Source: Variovorax sp. dw_308 (GTDB lineage Bacteria > Pseudomonadota > Gammaproteobacteria > Burkholderiales > Burkholderiaceae_C). Taken from it: a DNA stretch of 64,000 nucleotides. The stretch is from assembly GCF_019207085.1 (NCBI RefSeq), contig NZ_JAATOM010000011.1, positions 1 through 64,000 of the forward strand, given 5' to 3'. The notes beneath the pieces were generated by a model, which searched no databases, was not told the DNA's origin, and saw only the letters and a program-made list of their open reading frames with translations. Numbering within the stretch: position 1 is the first letter of the stretch; every line of letters starts with the position of its first letter. Of the stretch, positions 35,996-44,592 are shown piece by piece. The position numbers and the translations under genes are program-made.

Positions 35996-36346
35996 CGGTG
36001 CTCCTTTGAGGCTTTGGGGATGAAGGACCGCGGCCATCATCCGCCACGATGGCCCGCCACGGTATCGCACCTTGGTGCAACGGAGCGGCCTGGCGGGTTC
36101 CAGTCCCGATGCCGCGTTCAGGTGACTGACGTAGGCGGTCGATGAAAGGACTTCGTACGACGTGAGCTACAGGGCGACTTCGACCGGAACGCCATCGCGG
36201 TCCCAGCCGAAGCGCACGCGATCGTGGAACGATTCTGCTTCGGCCAGGAATCCGGCGCGTGCTTCGGTTTCGATCCCCTCGTGCGCCGCATCCCATCCAA
36301 TGCCACGGCGCAAGACGATGCCATGCGCTCCTCACGGGAATCCGCT
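35996..36346. other. Intergenic region with a probable gene remnant
   Basis: No intact gene is seen between the sulfatase start and the GntR stop. The part next to the sulfatase would carry its promoter. The middle holds a short minus-strand reading frame that looks like a degraded C-terminal fragment, listed separately. Confidence 0.4.
36167..36313 (-). pseudogene. Probable C-terminal remnant of an unknown gene
   Basis: One minus-strand frame reads as natural protein (GIGWDAAHEGIETEARAGF, then HDRVRFGWDRDGVPVEVAL and stop). It lacks an ATG, is cut off by a TGA just upstream and can start only at TTG. The alternative frame with AGGAG before an ATG gives an unnatural Ser/Arg/Pro-rich sequence, as expected after a frameshift. 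No family was recognised. Confidence 0.3.
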
Positions 36347-37030
36347 TCAGGCGGCGTCCAGCACCGATGCCATTTGCGTGACGCAATCCTCGACGTGAGT
36401 GAGCAGCGTCTGCTGCGCGCGCTGCCAGTCACGGGCAAGTGCGCTCTCGAGCAGGATGTGGTGCTCGTCGGCCGCCTCCTGGCCCCGGAAGATGGCGGCG
36501 ATCATCTGGTAGCGCAAGTACTTGTCGCAGATCGACGCGTAGGTCTGCAGCAGCAAGGGGGAATCGCATGCGGAGATCAGCGCAACGTGAAAGGCCCAGT
36601 CGTACTGGCGCCAGGTTTCCGGGGGAGCAGGATCGTTGGCCGCCATCCTCTTTTCCATCGTGGCGAGCTTGTGGTACGCCGCAACCACGCGGCCTTCCCA
36701 TTCGAGGTCGCCGCGCTGGAATGACTCCTTGAGTCCGTGGCTCTCCAGAAGCAGGCGCATCGATGCCACATCGCGAAGGTCGGCTGACGAGACCGCGCTG
36801 ACCTGGAAGCCGCGCGCGCCTTCGGCCACGAGCAAGCCTTCCGTGGCAAGGCGGCTGAAGAGCTCGCGCAACGTGCCGACGCTGGCGCCGTAAGCCTCTT
36901 TCATTCGCTCCAGCGGCAGGCGGCGCCCTGGCGTCAACCGGCCCAGCACGATGTCGGAGCGGATGCGGCGATAGGCGGTCTCGCCGATGGTGGCGCTGTC
37001 TGGGGAATCGAGAGAGATGTCGGTTGACAC
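36347..37030 (-). CDS. GntR-family (FCD) regulator of the TRAP-sulfatase locus
   Basis: This 227-residue regulator has an N-terminal winged helix (AYRRIRSDIVLGRLTPGRRL through SVGTLRELFSRLATEGLL) and a C-terminal all-helical FCD ligand domain (DLRDVASMRLLLE; WAFHVALISACDSPLLL with metal-type His). The usual GntR motif VREAL is altered to LRELFSR. Start is taken as GTG at 37030, which has CAGGAG before it; a longer frame to 37093 has only TTG/GTG starts. It is divergent from the EthD-like gene and TRAP genes and probably controls both directions. Confidence 0.85.
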   Translation of the reverse strand: MSTDISLDSPDSATIGETAYRRIRSDIVLGRLTPGRRLPLERMKEAYGASVGTLRELFSRLATEGLLVAEGARGFQVSAVSSADLRDVASMRLLLESHGLKESFQRGDLEWEGRVVAAYHKLATMEKRMAANDPAPPETWRQYDWAFHVALISACDSPLLLQTYASICDKYLRYQMIAAIFRGQEAADEHHILLESALARDWQRAQQTLLTHVEDCVTQMASVLDAA

Positions 37031-37058
37031 GGGTCGCTCCTGGAGGAGATCGAAGTTG

Positions 37059-37069
37059 AACACAGTGTT
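37059..37069. promoter_or_regulatory. Short palindrome upstream of the GntR gene
   Basis: AACACAGTGTT is an 11-base palindrome (odd centre) about 28 bases upstream of the proposed GTG start. It could be the regulator's own site, but its size and form are not distinctive. Confidence 0.25.
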
Positions 37070-37265
37070 TGGATTGAACCGCACCGCTGGCAATCAGAGA
37101 ATACCACGATCATTAAATACATTGCACATCATCTGACGATTCAATAACATTTCGATGCCGCATCGCCGCGGCTCAACGCGGTCGACGACCGGCAACGGCT
37201 CAACGGTCGCCCTCGTGGCAGTGACAACGGAGACTTCATTTCGATGCAAGGTTTGGAGCGCGCCC

Positions 37266-37976
37266 ATGTCGCTTATCGGTAAAGCTGCCTTGGCAATGTG
37301 GTGGGACATGTCGCACTCGCACAGGTCGGAGTTCGAGCATTGGCATACGCATGAGCACTTTCCCGAGCGGCTTGGCATTCCGGGATTCCGTCGCGCGACG
37401 CGCTGGAGAAGCGCCGACGGCGGGGAAGGAATCTTCGTGATGTACGAGCTGGATGACTATCAGGTGCTCGCATCGCCGGCGTACGTGGCGCGGCTGAACG
37501 CGCCCACGCCATGGTCCCAGAGACTGATGCCGCACCATCGCAATATGGTTCGAAGCCAATGCCGCGTGCTGGAGAGTTGCGGCATCAACCCCGCACAAAA
37601 CGCCCTCGCGATCCGCCTGTCACCTGCATCCGGCCAAGACCAGGCATTGCGCGCCGCGATTGGCCGCATTGCCAGACACATTCCGTTCGAGCGCGGCCTG
37701 GCCGGACTTCATCTTCTGCGTCACGAGACGCCACCTGTTCCCGCCACCGAGGAACAGAAGATTCGCGGAAACGCCGACCGGACCGCCGACTGGGTCCTGA
37801 TTGCTTGCGGCTACGAAGCAGGCGCCTTGCGCGCCCTGTCGGAACGCGAACTCAGCAGCGAATCGCTGCTCGAGATGGGCGCTGCCCCGGGAGCAGAACG
37901 TGGCTTCTACCAGTTGTCATGTTCGGCCACACCGGTCGACGTCGCCGATGCCCCGGCATTCACGGCCGCGCGCTGA
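37266..37976 (+). CDS. EthD-like dimeric alpha/beta-barrel protein, function unknown
   Basis: This 236-residue protein contains the segment WHTHEHFPERLGIPGFRRATRW near residue 25-45, typical of EthD/DUF4286-like ferredoxin-fold proteins, and a probable second repeat after about residue 120. Members are involved in degrading ethers or aromatic compounds or act as small enzymes without cofactor. ATG at 37266 follows a weak ribosome site; an upstream-extended frame exists but is Arg/Thr-rich and unlike protein. It leads the operon with the TRAP genes. Confidence 0.6.
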   Translation: MSLIGKAALAMWWDMSHSHRSEFEHWHTHEHFPERLGIPGFRRATRWRSADGGEGIFVMYELDDYQVLASPAYVARLNAPTPWSQRLMPHHRNMVRSQCRVLESCGINPAQNALAIRLSPASGQDQALRAAIGRIARHIPFERGLAGLHLLRHETPPVPATEEQKIRGNADRTADWVLIACGYEAGALRALSERELSSESLLEMGAAPGAERGFYQLSCSATPVDVADAPAFTAAR

Positions 37977-38103
37977 TCCGCTCGTGAACCCACGCTACCG
38001 ACCGACGGCCCTTCGACACGTCAGTCAGAACTTTCTTGTCTCGCGCCACAAAACGCGCCCGGGGCATTCACCCGGTTCATTTCCACCACCAAAGGAGACC
38101 TTC

Positions 38104-39114
38104 ATGGCATCGAATCTCTTGAAACTGGCAGGCAGTCTCGCACTGCTAGTCGCCACAACGCTTGTTCAAGCACAGGACGTTCAGGAACGGACCATTCGAT
38201 TTGGCCACCTGAACAACACCGACCATCCGACCAGTTGGGGTGTCAAGAAGTTCGCCGAGCTCGTTGCAGCCAAGAGCGGCGGCAAGATCACTGTCAAGGA
38301 ATTCGCAAGCAGCCAACTCGGCAATGAACTGCAACAGCAATCCGCGCTGCAGGGCGGCGTGCAGGAGATGCTCGTAGCGTCCACCACCTCGCTGACAGGT
38401 GTCATCAAGGAATTCGGACTCTTCGACTTCCCCTTCCTTTTCAGCAATGCCCAGCAGGCCGATGCAATGGTCGACGGCCCGCTGGGCAAGATGCTCAGCG
38501 CGAAACTGGCGGACAAGGGCATCGTCATCCTGGGGTTCTTCGACCTGGGTTTTCGCAATGTCACCAACAGCAAGCGGCCCATCACGAAAGGTGAAGACCT
38601 GGACGGACTGAAGCTCCGCGTCATCCCGAATCCGGTGTTCCTGGAGACCTTCAAGACCTTCAAGGCCAACCCGCTCCCGATGCCCTTCGCCGAGCTGTAC
38701 AACGCCCTCGAAAGCAAGGCCGTGGACGGGGAGGAGAACCCGTATTCGGTGATCCTGTCGAGCAAGTTCTACGAGGTCCAGAAGTACGTCAGTGGTACGA
38801 ACCACGTGTATGCGACCAATCCGATCCAGATCAGCAGGCGCTTCTGGGACAAGCTGTCGCCGGCGGAGCACAAGCTGCTGCAGGAAGCCGCTACGGAAGC
38901 ACAGAACTACCAGCGCACGGCGAGCCGCGAAGCCGCTGGAAAAGCGCTGGTCGAACTCCAGGCCAAGGGCATGGCATACAACGCCGTCGCACCTGCCGAA
39001 GTGGCCCGCATGCGCACCGAAGTCAAGCCGGTCTACGACAAGTTCTCCGCTTCGTACGACCCGGCCGTGATGACCCTGTTCAAGACCGAACTGGATCGCG
39101 TCTCCAAGTTCTGA
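38104..39114 (+). CDS. dctP: TRAP transporter substrate-binding protein (DctP family)
   Basis: This 336-residue periplasmic protein has a signal peptide ending VQA/QDV. DctP features include the helix-rich core, the Arg-containing segment LKLRVIPNPVFLETF (the Arg that salt-bridges the ligand carboxylate) and AELYNALESKAVDGEENP. It captures an organic acid for the membrane subunits encoded downstream. AAAGGAGACC precedes the ATG. A stable hairpin lies between this gene and dctQ. Confidence 0.92.
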   Translation: MASNLLKLAGSLALLVATTLVQAQDVQERTIRFGHLNNTDHPTSWGVKKFAELVAAKSGGKITVKEFASSQLGNELQQQSALQGGVQEMLVASTTSLTGVIKEFGLFDFPFLFSNAQQADAMVDGPLGKMLSAKLADKGIVILGFFDLGFRNVTNSKRPITKGEDLDGLKLRVIPNPVFLETFKTFKANPLPMPFAELYNALESKAVDGEENPYSVILSSKFYEVQKYVSGTNHVYATNPIQISRRFWDKLSPAEHKLLQEAATEAQNYQRTASREAAGKALVELQAKGMAYNAVAPAEVARMRTEVKPVYDKFSASYDPAVMTLFKTELDRVSKF

Positions 39115-39132
39115 TTCCGGAAAATTTCGAGA

Positions 39133-39159
39133 CGGCTCCAGGCTTGAGTCCTGGAGCCG
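39133..39159 (+). promoter_or_regulatory. Intercistronic hairpin after dctP
   Basis: CGGCTCCAGG and CCTGGAGCCG form a perfect 10-bp stem with a 7-base loop, 19 bases after the dctP stop. There is no T-tract, so it is more likely an mRNA processing or stability element that keeps binding-protein levels above those of the membrane subunits. Confidence 0.55.
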
Positions 39160-39177
39160 GTAGTCACCTGGAGGCCC

Positions 39178-39208
39178 TTTGGCGTCGGCGGAAAGCCGAC
39201 GCGCCAAA
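39178..39208 (+). promoter_or_regulatory. Second hairpin ahead of dctQ
   Basis: TTTGGCGTCGGC pairs with GCCGACGCGCCAAA, with a two-base bulge and a short purine-rich loop. It ends about 21 bases before the dctQ start and may affect access to its ribosome-binding site. Confidence 0.4.
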
Positions 39209-39229
39209 GAGTCCCATCGAGGAGCAGGC

Positions 39230-39787
39230 ATGGTAGTCAAGCTGGTCGATTCTTTCTGTCGGGCGGTCACCGCCCTGATGGCCGTGGCGCTCATGGTCAT
39301 GGTGGCGCTGGTCTTCGGCAACGTCGTGCTGCGCTACGTCTTCAATTCGTCGATCACGCAGTCCGAGGAAATCTCGCGTTGGCTGTTCGTGTGGATCACC
39401 TTCATGGGCTGCGTGGTCGCGCTGCGCGAGCACACCCACCTCGGCACCGACGCCCTGGTGTCGCGTCTTCCGCCCATGGGCAAGAAGATCTGCCTCGTGC
39501 TGGGTCACCTGTGCATGCTGTACGTCTGCTACCTGGTGTTCAGGGGCGCGCTGGAACAGACCGCCATCAACATGGACGTGCTGGCGCCTTCCACCCAGTT
39601 GCCGATGGCCGTGTTGCACGCAGCCGGCGTGGCTTTCGCGGTGTGCGCATCCATCGTGCTGCTGCTGGACCTGTGGCTGCTGTTCACCGGCCACATGAAA
39701 GACGCCGATCTGGTGATGGTCCAGGAGTCCGAAGACCTGGCTGCCCTCAACCGGCCGCATGGCGACGACTTCACCAAACAACACTGA
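39230..39787 (+). CDS. dctQ: TRAP transporter small membrane subunit (DctQ family)
   Basis: This 185-residue protein has four hydrophobic helices and the DctQ signature (QSEEISRWLFVWITFMGC, about 45-65; LREHTHLGTDAL). It forms the complex with the large permease encoded 15 bases downstream. The ATG at 39230 follows GAGGAGC; the upstream part of the frame covers the second hairpin and is not conserved. Confidence 0.9.
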   Translation: MVVKLVDSFCRAVTALMAVALMVMVALVFGNVVLRYVFNSSITQSEEISRWLFVWITFMGCVVALREHTHLGTDALVSRLPPMGKKICLVLGHLCMLYVCYLVFRGALEQTAINMDVLAPSTQLPMAVLHAAGVAFAVCASIVLLLDLWLLFTGHMKDADLVMVQESEDLAALNRPHGDDFTKQH

Positions 39788-39802
39788 TCCGAGCAAGCCA
39801 CC

Positions 39803-41089
39803 ATGACACTCACCATCTTCCTCGGGTCGCTGCTGCTGGCGATGGCAATCGGCATTCCGATCTCGTTCGCGCTGCTGGTCAGCGGCGTGGCGCTGATGTG
39901 GCACCTGGACATCTTCGAGGCCCAGATCCTTGCGCAGAACCTGCTGGGCGGCGCCGACAACTACCCGCTGCTGGCGGTGCCCTTCTTCCTGCTGGCTGGC
40001 GAAATCATGAACGAGGGCGGGCTCTCGAAGCGCATCGTCGAATTCGCGATGGCGCTGGTCGGCCACATTCGTGGCGGTTTGGGCTACGTGACCATCGTCG
40101 CGTCGATCATGCTGTCTGCACTGTCGGGCAGCGCCGTGGCCGACGCCGCCGCACTGACCGCCATGCTACTGCCGATGATGGTGGCCGCCGGCCACGCGCC
40201 GCAGCGGGCTGCCGGCCTGATCGCCGCATCCGGCGTGATTGCGCCGGTGCTGCCCCCGTCGATTGGCCTGGTCATTTTCGGCGTCACTGCCAACGTGTCG
40301 ATCTCCAAGCTGTTCATGGCCGGCATCACGCCCGGCCTGCTGATGGGACTGGCGTTGTGGATCACCTGGGCCATCGTCGCCCGCAACGAAGGCGTGGTGC
40401 CGCCGCCGCGCAAGCCGCTGAAGGAACTGCTGGCCACGATGCGCCGCTGTGGCTGGGCGCTGATGCTGCCGGTGATCATCCTGGTCGGCTTGCGCATGGG
40501 AGTGTTCACGCCGACCGAAGCCGGCGTGGTGGCCGCGGTTTACGCGCTGTTCGTCGCGACTGTCATCTACCGTGGCCTGAAGCTGTCCCAGCTGTACGGC
40601 ATCTTCAAGGCGGCGGCCAAGACCACCGCGGTGGTGATGTTCCTGGTGGCCGCAGCCATGGTCTCGGCCTGGCTCATCACTGTGGCGGACCTGCCCGGAA
40701 AGGTGGTGGGCATGCTCGAACCCTTCCTAGGCAGCCCCATCACGCTGATGGTGGCGATCATGGTGCTGGTCATGATCGTCGGCACCGCGATGGACATGAC
40801 GCCGACCATCCTCATCCTCACGCCAGTGCTGATGCCGGTGGTCGTGGCCGCCCACATCGATCCGGTCTACTTTGGCGTCATGTTCATCATGAACAACGCC
40901 ATCGGGCTGGTCACGCCGCCGGTTGGCGTGGTGCTCAACGTGGTGGCCGGGGTCGGTCGAATGTCAATGGACACCGTGACCAAGGGCGTGTTGCCGTTCA
41001 TGATCGCCCAGTTCCTGATCATGTTCCTGATGGTCTTCTTTCCCTGGCTCGTCACCGGCCCCGCGAAGCTGTTCCACGGCGGTCCCTGA
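39803..41089 (+). CDS. dctM: TRAP transporter large permease (DctM family)
   Basis: This 428-residue protein has about 12 hydrophobic segments and the DctM hallmarks (GGADNYPLLAVPFFLLAGEIMN, SGSAVADAAALTAMLLP, PPSIGLVIFG, and GLVTPPVGVVLNV). It uses a sodium or proton gradient to move the ligand delivered by DctP. It is the third TRAP gene in a tight operon. Confidence 0.93.
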   Translation: MTLTIFLGSLLLAMAIGIPISFALLVSGVALMWHLDIFEAQILAQNLLGGADNYPLLAVPFFLLAGEIMNEGGLSKRIVEFAMALVGHIRGGLGYVTIVASIMLSALSGSAVADAAALTAMLLPMMVAAGHAPQRAAGLIAASGVIAPVLPPSIGLVIFGVTANVSISKLFMAGITPGLLMGLALWITWAIVARNEGVVPPPRKPLKELLATMRRCGWALMLPVIILVGLRMGVFTPTEAGVVAAVYALFVATVIYRGLKLSQLYGIFKAAAKTTAVVMFLVAAAMVSAWLITVADLPGKVVGMLEPFLGSPITLMVAIMVLVMIVGTAMDMTPTILILTPVLMPVVVAAHIDPVYFGVMFIMNNAIGLVTPPVGVVLNVVAGVGRMSMDTVTKGVLPFMIAQFLIMFLMVFFPWLVTGPAKLFHGGP

Positions 41090-41180
41090 AGCGCCCGCCC
41101 GCACGCAAGCAACGGTGGCCGAAGACGAAGCAATTCGGCCTCGACATTGACGGACACAACTCATCTCGATCAGGGAAATC

Positions 41181-41633
41181 ATGGCAAAGATATTGATTCT
41201 GAATGGCCCCAACCTGAATCTGCTCGGCGAACGCGAGCCCCACATCTACGGTCACACGACGCTCGTGCAGGTCGAGGAGCGGTGCAAGGCAGTCGGGAAG
41301 CGCCTCGGACTCGAAGTGGACTTCAGACAGTCGAACCACGAGGGGCAACTGGTCGACTGGATTCACGAGGCGCGCAAGACCATGGCGGGGATTGTTTTCA
41401 ATCCTGCGGCCTACTCGTTCACATCGATGGCGATCCTCGATGCCCTGAAGGCGTCGCAACTACCCATAGTCGAGGTGCACATCACGAACATCCATCGTCG
41501 CGAACCGATGTATCACAAGAGCTACGTCTCGCTGGCCGCGACGGGCGTCATTTGTGGACTCGGACCGTTTGGATACGAAGCCGGCATGTCATTCCTGGCG
41601 GAGCACCTGCGGAGTCAGCCCGCTCCCCTCTGA
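41181..41633 (+). CDS. aroQ: Type II 3-dehydroquinate dehydratase-like enzyme
   Basis: This 150-residue flavodoxin-fold enzyme matches type II dehydroquinase in length and motifs: NGPNLNLLGEREP at the start, Y23, N74 (FNPAAY), H100 (VEVHITN) and RRE (R107). The usual Thr-His-Thr-Ser after NPxAY is Ser-Phe-Thr-Ser, so one active-site-lining His is Phe80. It would convert 3-dehydroquinate to 3-dehydroshikimate, either in biosynthesis or in quinate/shikimate catabolism. Its place after a TRAP transporter favours a catabolic paralogue. Confidence 0.82.
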   Translation: MAKILILNGPNLNLLGEREPHIYGHTTLVQVEERCKAVGKRLGLEVDFRQSNHEGQLVDWIHEARKTMAGIVFNPAAYSFTSMAILDALKASQLPIVEVHITNIHRREPMYHKSYVSLAATGVICGLGPFGYEAGMSFLAEHLRSQPAPL

Positions 41634-41745
41634 CCTGCGGCGAACTGAGGCCCACACAGTCGATCCCGTGCCGGGACCCCGGGGGTGGGGCGCATGGCCT
41701 TGCCTTTCATCGGCATGGCCATGCGCGCGGCGCCGCGGCGCGCGA

Positions 41746-43470
41746 TCAATACCCCGCCGCAAGCCCCGTATTGCGGCGCGGATCGTTTGCCCCGTAGAAC
41801 CGGTTGTTCGCCACCGGCTTGCCCCCGAGCGACGGCGCGCCGACGATGATCGCCGCGAGGTGGTTGGCCGGTTGCGGCTCGCCGAGGTTGTGGCCCATGT
41901 CGACCAGCAGCTTGCGCGTGTCGGGGCTGAGCGCATAGGTCTCGACGTTGGTCACGTCGGGCAGCCATTGCTGGTGGAAGCGGGGCGCGTCGACGGCCTC
42001 CTGCACGTTCATCCCGTAGTCGATGGCGTTGATCATCGTCAGCATCACGGCCGTGATGATGCGGCTGCCGCCCGGCGTTCCGACCACCATGACGGGCTTG
42101 CCGTCCTTGCTGACGATGGTGGGACTCATGGAACTCAGCGGGCGCTTGCCGGGCGCGATGGCGTTGGCCTCGCCCTGCACCAGGCCGTACAGGTTCGGCA
42201 CGCCGATCTTCGAGGTGAAGTCGTCCATCTCGTCGTTGAGCAGCACGCCGGTGCTCGGCGCCGTGACCTTGGCGCCGAACCAGTCGTTCAGCGTGTAGGT
42301 CACCGACACCGCGTTGCCCCACTTGTCGGCGATGGAGTAGTGCGTGGTGTTGCTGCCTTCATGCGGCGCGACGCCCGGCTTGATCTCCTTGGAGACACCG
42401 GCCTTCTTCGGGTCGATGGCGGCGCGGAGCTTCTCGGCATAGCCCTTGTCGAGCAGGCGGTCGAGCGGGTTCTTCACGAAGTCCGGGTCGCCCAGGTAGC
42501 TGTTGCGGTCCACGTAGGCGTGGCGCATGGCCTCGATCTGGTAGTGCACGGCCTGCGCCGAGAGATAGCCCAGGTCCTTGAGCGGATAGCCTTCGAGGAC
42601 GTTGAGCATCTCGCAGATGATCACGCCGCCCGAGCTGGGCGGGGGCGCCGACACGACGTGATAGCCACGGTAGTCGCACTCGACGGGCGGCATTTCGCGG
42701 GTCTTGTACTGGTCGAGGTCGGCCTGCGTGATCAGGCCCTTGCCAGACTTGCTCGACGCCACGATGGCATCGGCCACCCAGCCCTTGTAGAAGCCGTCCG
42801 TGCCCTTGGCGCTGATGGTCTTCAACGTCTTCGCGAGGTCCTTCTGCACGAGCTTCTGGCCGGCCGTGAAGGGCTCGCCCCTGTTCAGGAAGATGGCGCC
42901 CGTTGCTGCGTCGTCCTTGAAATCGGCCGTCGAGGTGTTGAGCAGGTCGATGTCGCCCTGCTCGAGCACGAAGCCCTTGTCGGCCAGCTGGATGGACGGG
43001 GCGAGCAGCGCGGCGCGCTTCATGGTGCCGTACTTCTCGCGCGCGTATTCCATGCCCGAGACGCTGCCCGGCACGCCGACCGCGAGGTGGCCCTTGGTGC
43101 TCAGTCCCTTGACGACATTGCCATCCTTGTCGAGGTACATGTTGGCCGTGGCGCCCAGCGGGGCCTTCTCGCGGAAATCGAGGAAGGTCTTGCGGCCGTC
43201 GGCCAGCTGCACGGTCATGAAGCCGCCGCCGCCCAGGTTGCCGGCTGCGGGATAAACCACCGCCAGCGCATAGCCCACGGCAACCGCCGCGTCGACGGCA
43301 TTGCCGCCGCGCTTGAGCACGTCGACGCCGACCTTGGTGGCCAGGTGCTGCGCGCTCACGACCATGCCGTTTTCGGCGGCGACGGGCGCCTGGGATGCCG
43401 CCTGCACGGCGACGCTGGAAAGCAGGGCGGCGCTCACGAGGAGCGACAGCCGGAAGGTCTGGAATTTCAA
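41746..43470 (-). CDS. ggt: Gamma-glutamyltransferase
   Basis: This 574-residue periplasmic Ntn-hydrolase cleaves gamma-glutamyl bonds, for example in glutathione. Signal peptide ends near VQA/ASQ. The proenzyme cleaves itself before Thr375 (NTTHYS), which becomes the nucleophile; downstream substrate residues PLSSMSPT and GTPGGSRII are intact. No ATG fits; the signal peptide begins right after a TTG at 43470, and the longer frame to 43563 is not conserved. It ends convergently with the aroQ-like gene. Confidence 0.88.
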   Translation of the reverse strand: MKFQTFRLSLLVSAALLSSVAVQAASQAPVAAENGMVVSAQHLATKVGVDVLKRGGNAVDAAVAVGYALAVVYPAAGNLGGGGFMTVQLADGRKTFLDFREKAPLGATANMYLDKDGNVVKGLSTKGHLAVGVPGSVSGMEYAREKYGTMKRAALLAPSIQLADKGFVLEQGDIDLLNTSTADFKDDAATGAIFLNRGEPFTAGQKLVQKDLAKTLKTISAKGTDGFYKGWVADAIVASSKSGKGLITQADLDQYKTREMPPVECDYRGYHVVSAPPPSSGGVIICEMLNVLEGYPLKDLGYLSAQAVHYQIEAMRHAYVDRNSYLGDPDFVKNPLDRLLDKGYAEKLRAAIDPKKAGVSKEIKPGVAPHEGSNTTHYSIADKWGNAVSVTYTLNDWFGAKVTAPSTGVLLNDEMDDFTSKIGVPNLYGLVQGEANAIAPGKRPLSSMSPTIVSKDGKPVMVVGTPGGSRIITAVMLTMINAIDYGMNVQEAVDAPRFHQQWLPDVTNVETYALSPDTRKLLVDMGHNLGEPQPANHLAAIIVGAPSLGGKPVANNRFYGANDPRRNTGLAAGY

Positions 43471-43713
43471 GGATGTCTCACTGTCTTGGGGGTGGAAGGA
43501 GGGCGGGCTGGCTGATCGCCACCAGCCCTTCCCCAGTGTAGTGACGCAGGTTTGGCGTAGCACGTTGCACTTGAAACAAGATGGAACGCGCCGCCATCGC
43601 TGCGACGCGCGCGCACGGAAGCGACCGATAAAGCTACGTACCGGGCACTTTGCAAGGCGTCAAAATGGCCACCTCCCCAAGCCAGCTTGCCGCATTCCGC
43701 GCGGCACTCATTC

Positions 43714-44589
43714 ATGACCGATCTCTTTGATTTCTCCATCGCCAGCGTGACCGAGCTTGCGATGGCCGATGCACGGCGCGCCTTGAGCGAGGACGCGGGC
43801 GATGGTGACCTGACCGCCAGCCTGGTGGCCGCCGGCAAGCGCGCGACAGCGCAGGTAGTGACGCGCGAGGCCGCCGTGCTGTGCGGCGCCCCGTGGGTCG
43901 AAGCGGTGGTGCGGCAACTCGACCCGCAGGCGCAAGTGACCTGGCATTGCGTGGAGGGCCAGCATGTCGCGGCCGAGAAGACTGTGCTGACGATTTCGGG
44001 CGACGCCCGCTGCCTGCTGACCGCGGAGCGCACGGCGCTCAACTTCCTGCAACTGCTCAGCGCCGTGGCGACGTGCACGGCGCGATATGTCGATGCGGTG
44101 CAGGGCACGCGCGCGCGGATCGTCGACACGCGCAAGACCTTGCCCGGCCTGCGCCTGGCGCAGAAGTACGCCGTGCGCACCGGCGGCGGCACGAACCACC
44201 GCATCGGCCTCTACGACGCGATCCTGATCAAGGAGAACCACATCGTGGCCGCCGGCGGCGTGGCGCAGGCCCTGCGCGCCGCCGCGCAGGTCGCCGCGCG
44301 CGCCAGCTTCGTCGAGATCGAGGTCGAGACCCTGGCGCAACTCGACGAGGCGCTGGCCCACGGTGCGCGCATGGTGCTGCTCGACAACATGGACCTGCCG
44401 ACCTTGCGCGAAGCCGTCCGTCGCAACGAGGCGGCCGGGCAAGCGCGTGCCGTGCTCGAGATCTCCGGCGGAGTGACCCTGGCCGGCATTCGCACACTTG
44501 CGGAAACGGGCGTCGACCGCATCTCGGTCGGTGCGCTCACCAAGGATGTGAAGGCGATCGACTACTCGATGCGCTTCAAGGAGGACTGA
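43714..44589 (+). CDS. nadC: Nicotinate-nucleotide diphosphorylase (carboxylating)
   Basis: This 291-residue quinolinate phosphoribosyltransferase makes nicotinate mononucleotide from quinolinate and PRPP. The signature TRKTLPGLRLAQKYAVRTGG with NHRIGL and KENHI is intact. It is the third step of de novo NAD synthesis and lies in one operon with nadA (3-base gap). nadB is on the other strand at 47963. Confidence 0.95.
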   Translation: MTDLFDFSIASVTELAMADARRALSEDAGDGDLTASLVAAGKRATAQVVTREAAVLCGAPWVEAVVRQLDPQAQVTWHCVEGQHVAAEKTVLTISGDARCLLTAERTALNFLQLLSAVATCTARYVDAVQGTRARIVDTRKTLPGLRLAQKYAVRTGGGTNHRIGLYDAILIKENHIVAAGGVAQALRAAAQVAARASFVEIEVETLAQLDEALAHGARMVLLDNMDLPTLREAVRRNEAAGQARAVLEISGGVTLAGIRTLAETGVDRISVGALTKDVKAIDYSMRFKED

Positions 44590-44592
44590 TCG

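Noticed and set aside
36118..36438. Minus-strand 106-codon frame with AGGAG before an internal ATG
   Set aside because: Its translation is Ser/Arg/Pro-rich and out of frame with a more natural reading, so it is treated as shadow of a degraded gene.
41634..41745. GC-rich palindromes between the aroQ-like and ggt genes
   Set aside because: GCATGGCC/GGCCATGC has a 17-base loop and CGCGGCGCCGCG is short; neither has a T-tract, so no terminator is claimed.
41554..43515. Plus-strand 653-codon frame opposite gamma-glutamyltransferase
   Set aside because: The minus strand encodes an unmistakable gamma-glutamyltransferase with its autocleavage Thr; the opposite frame is compositionally odd.
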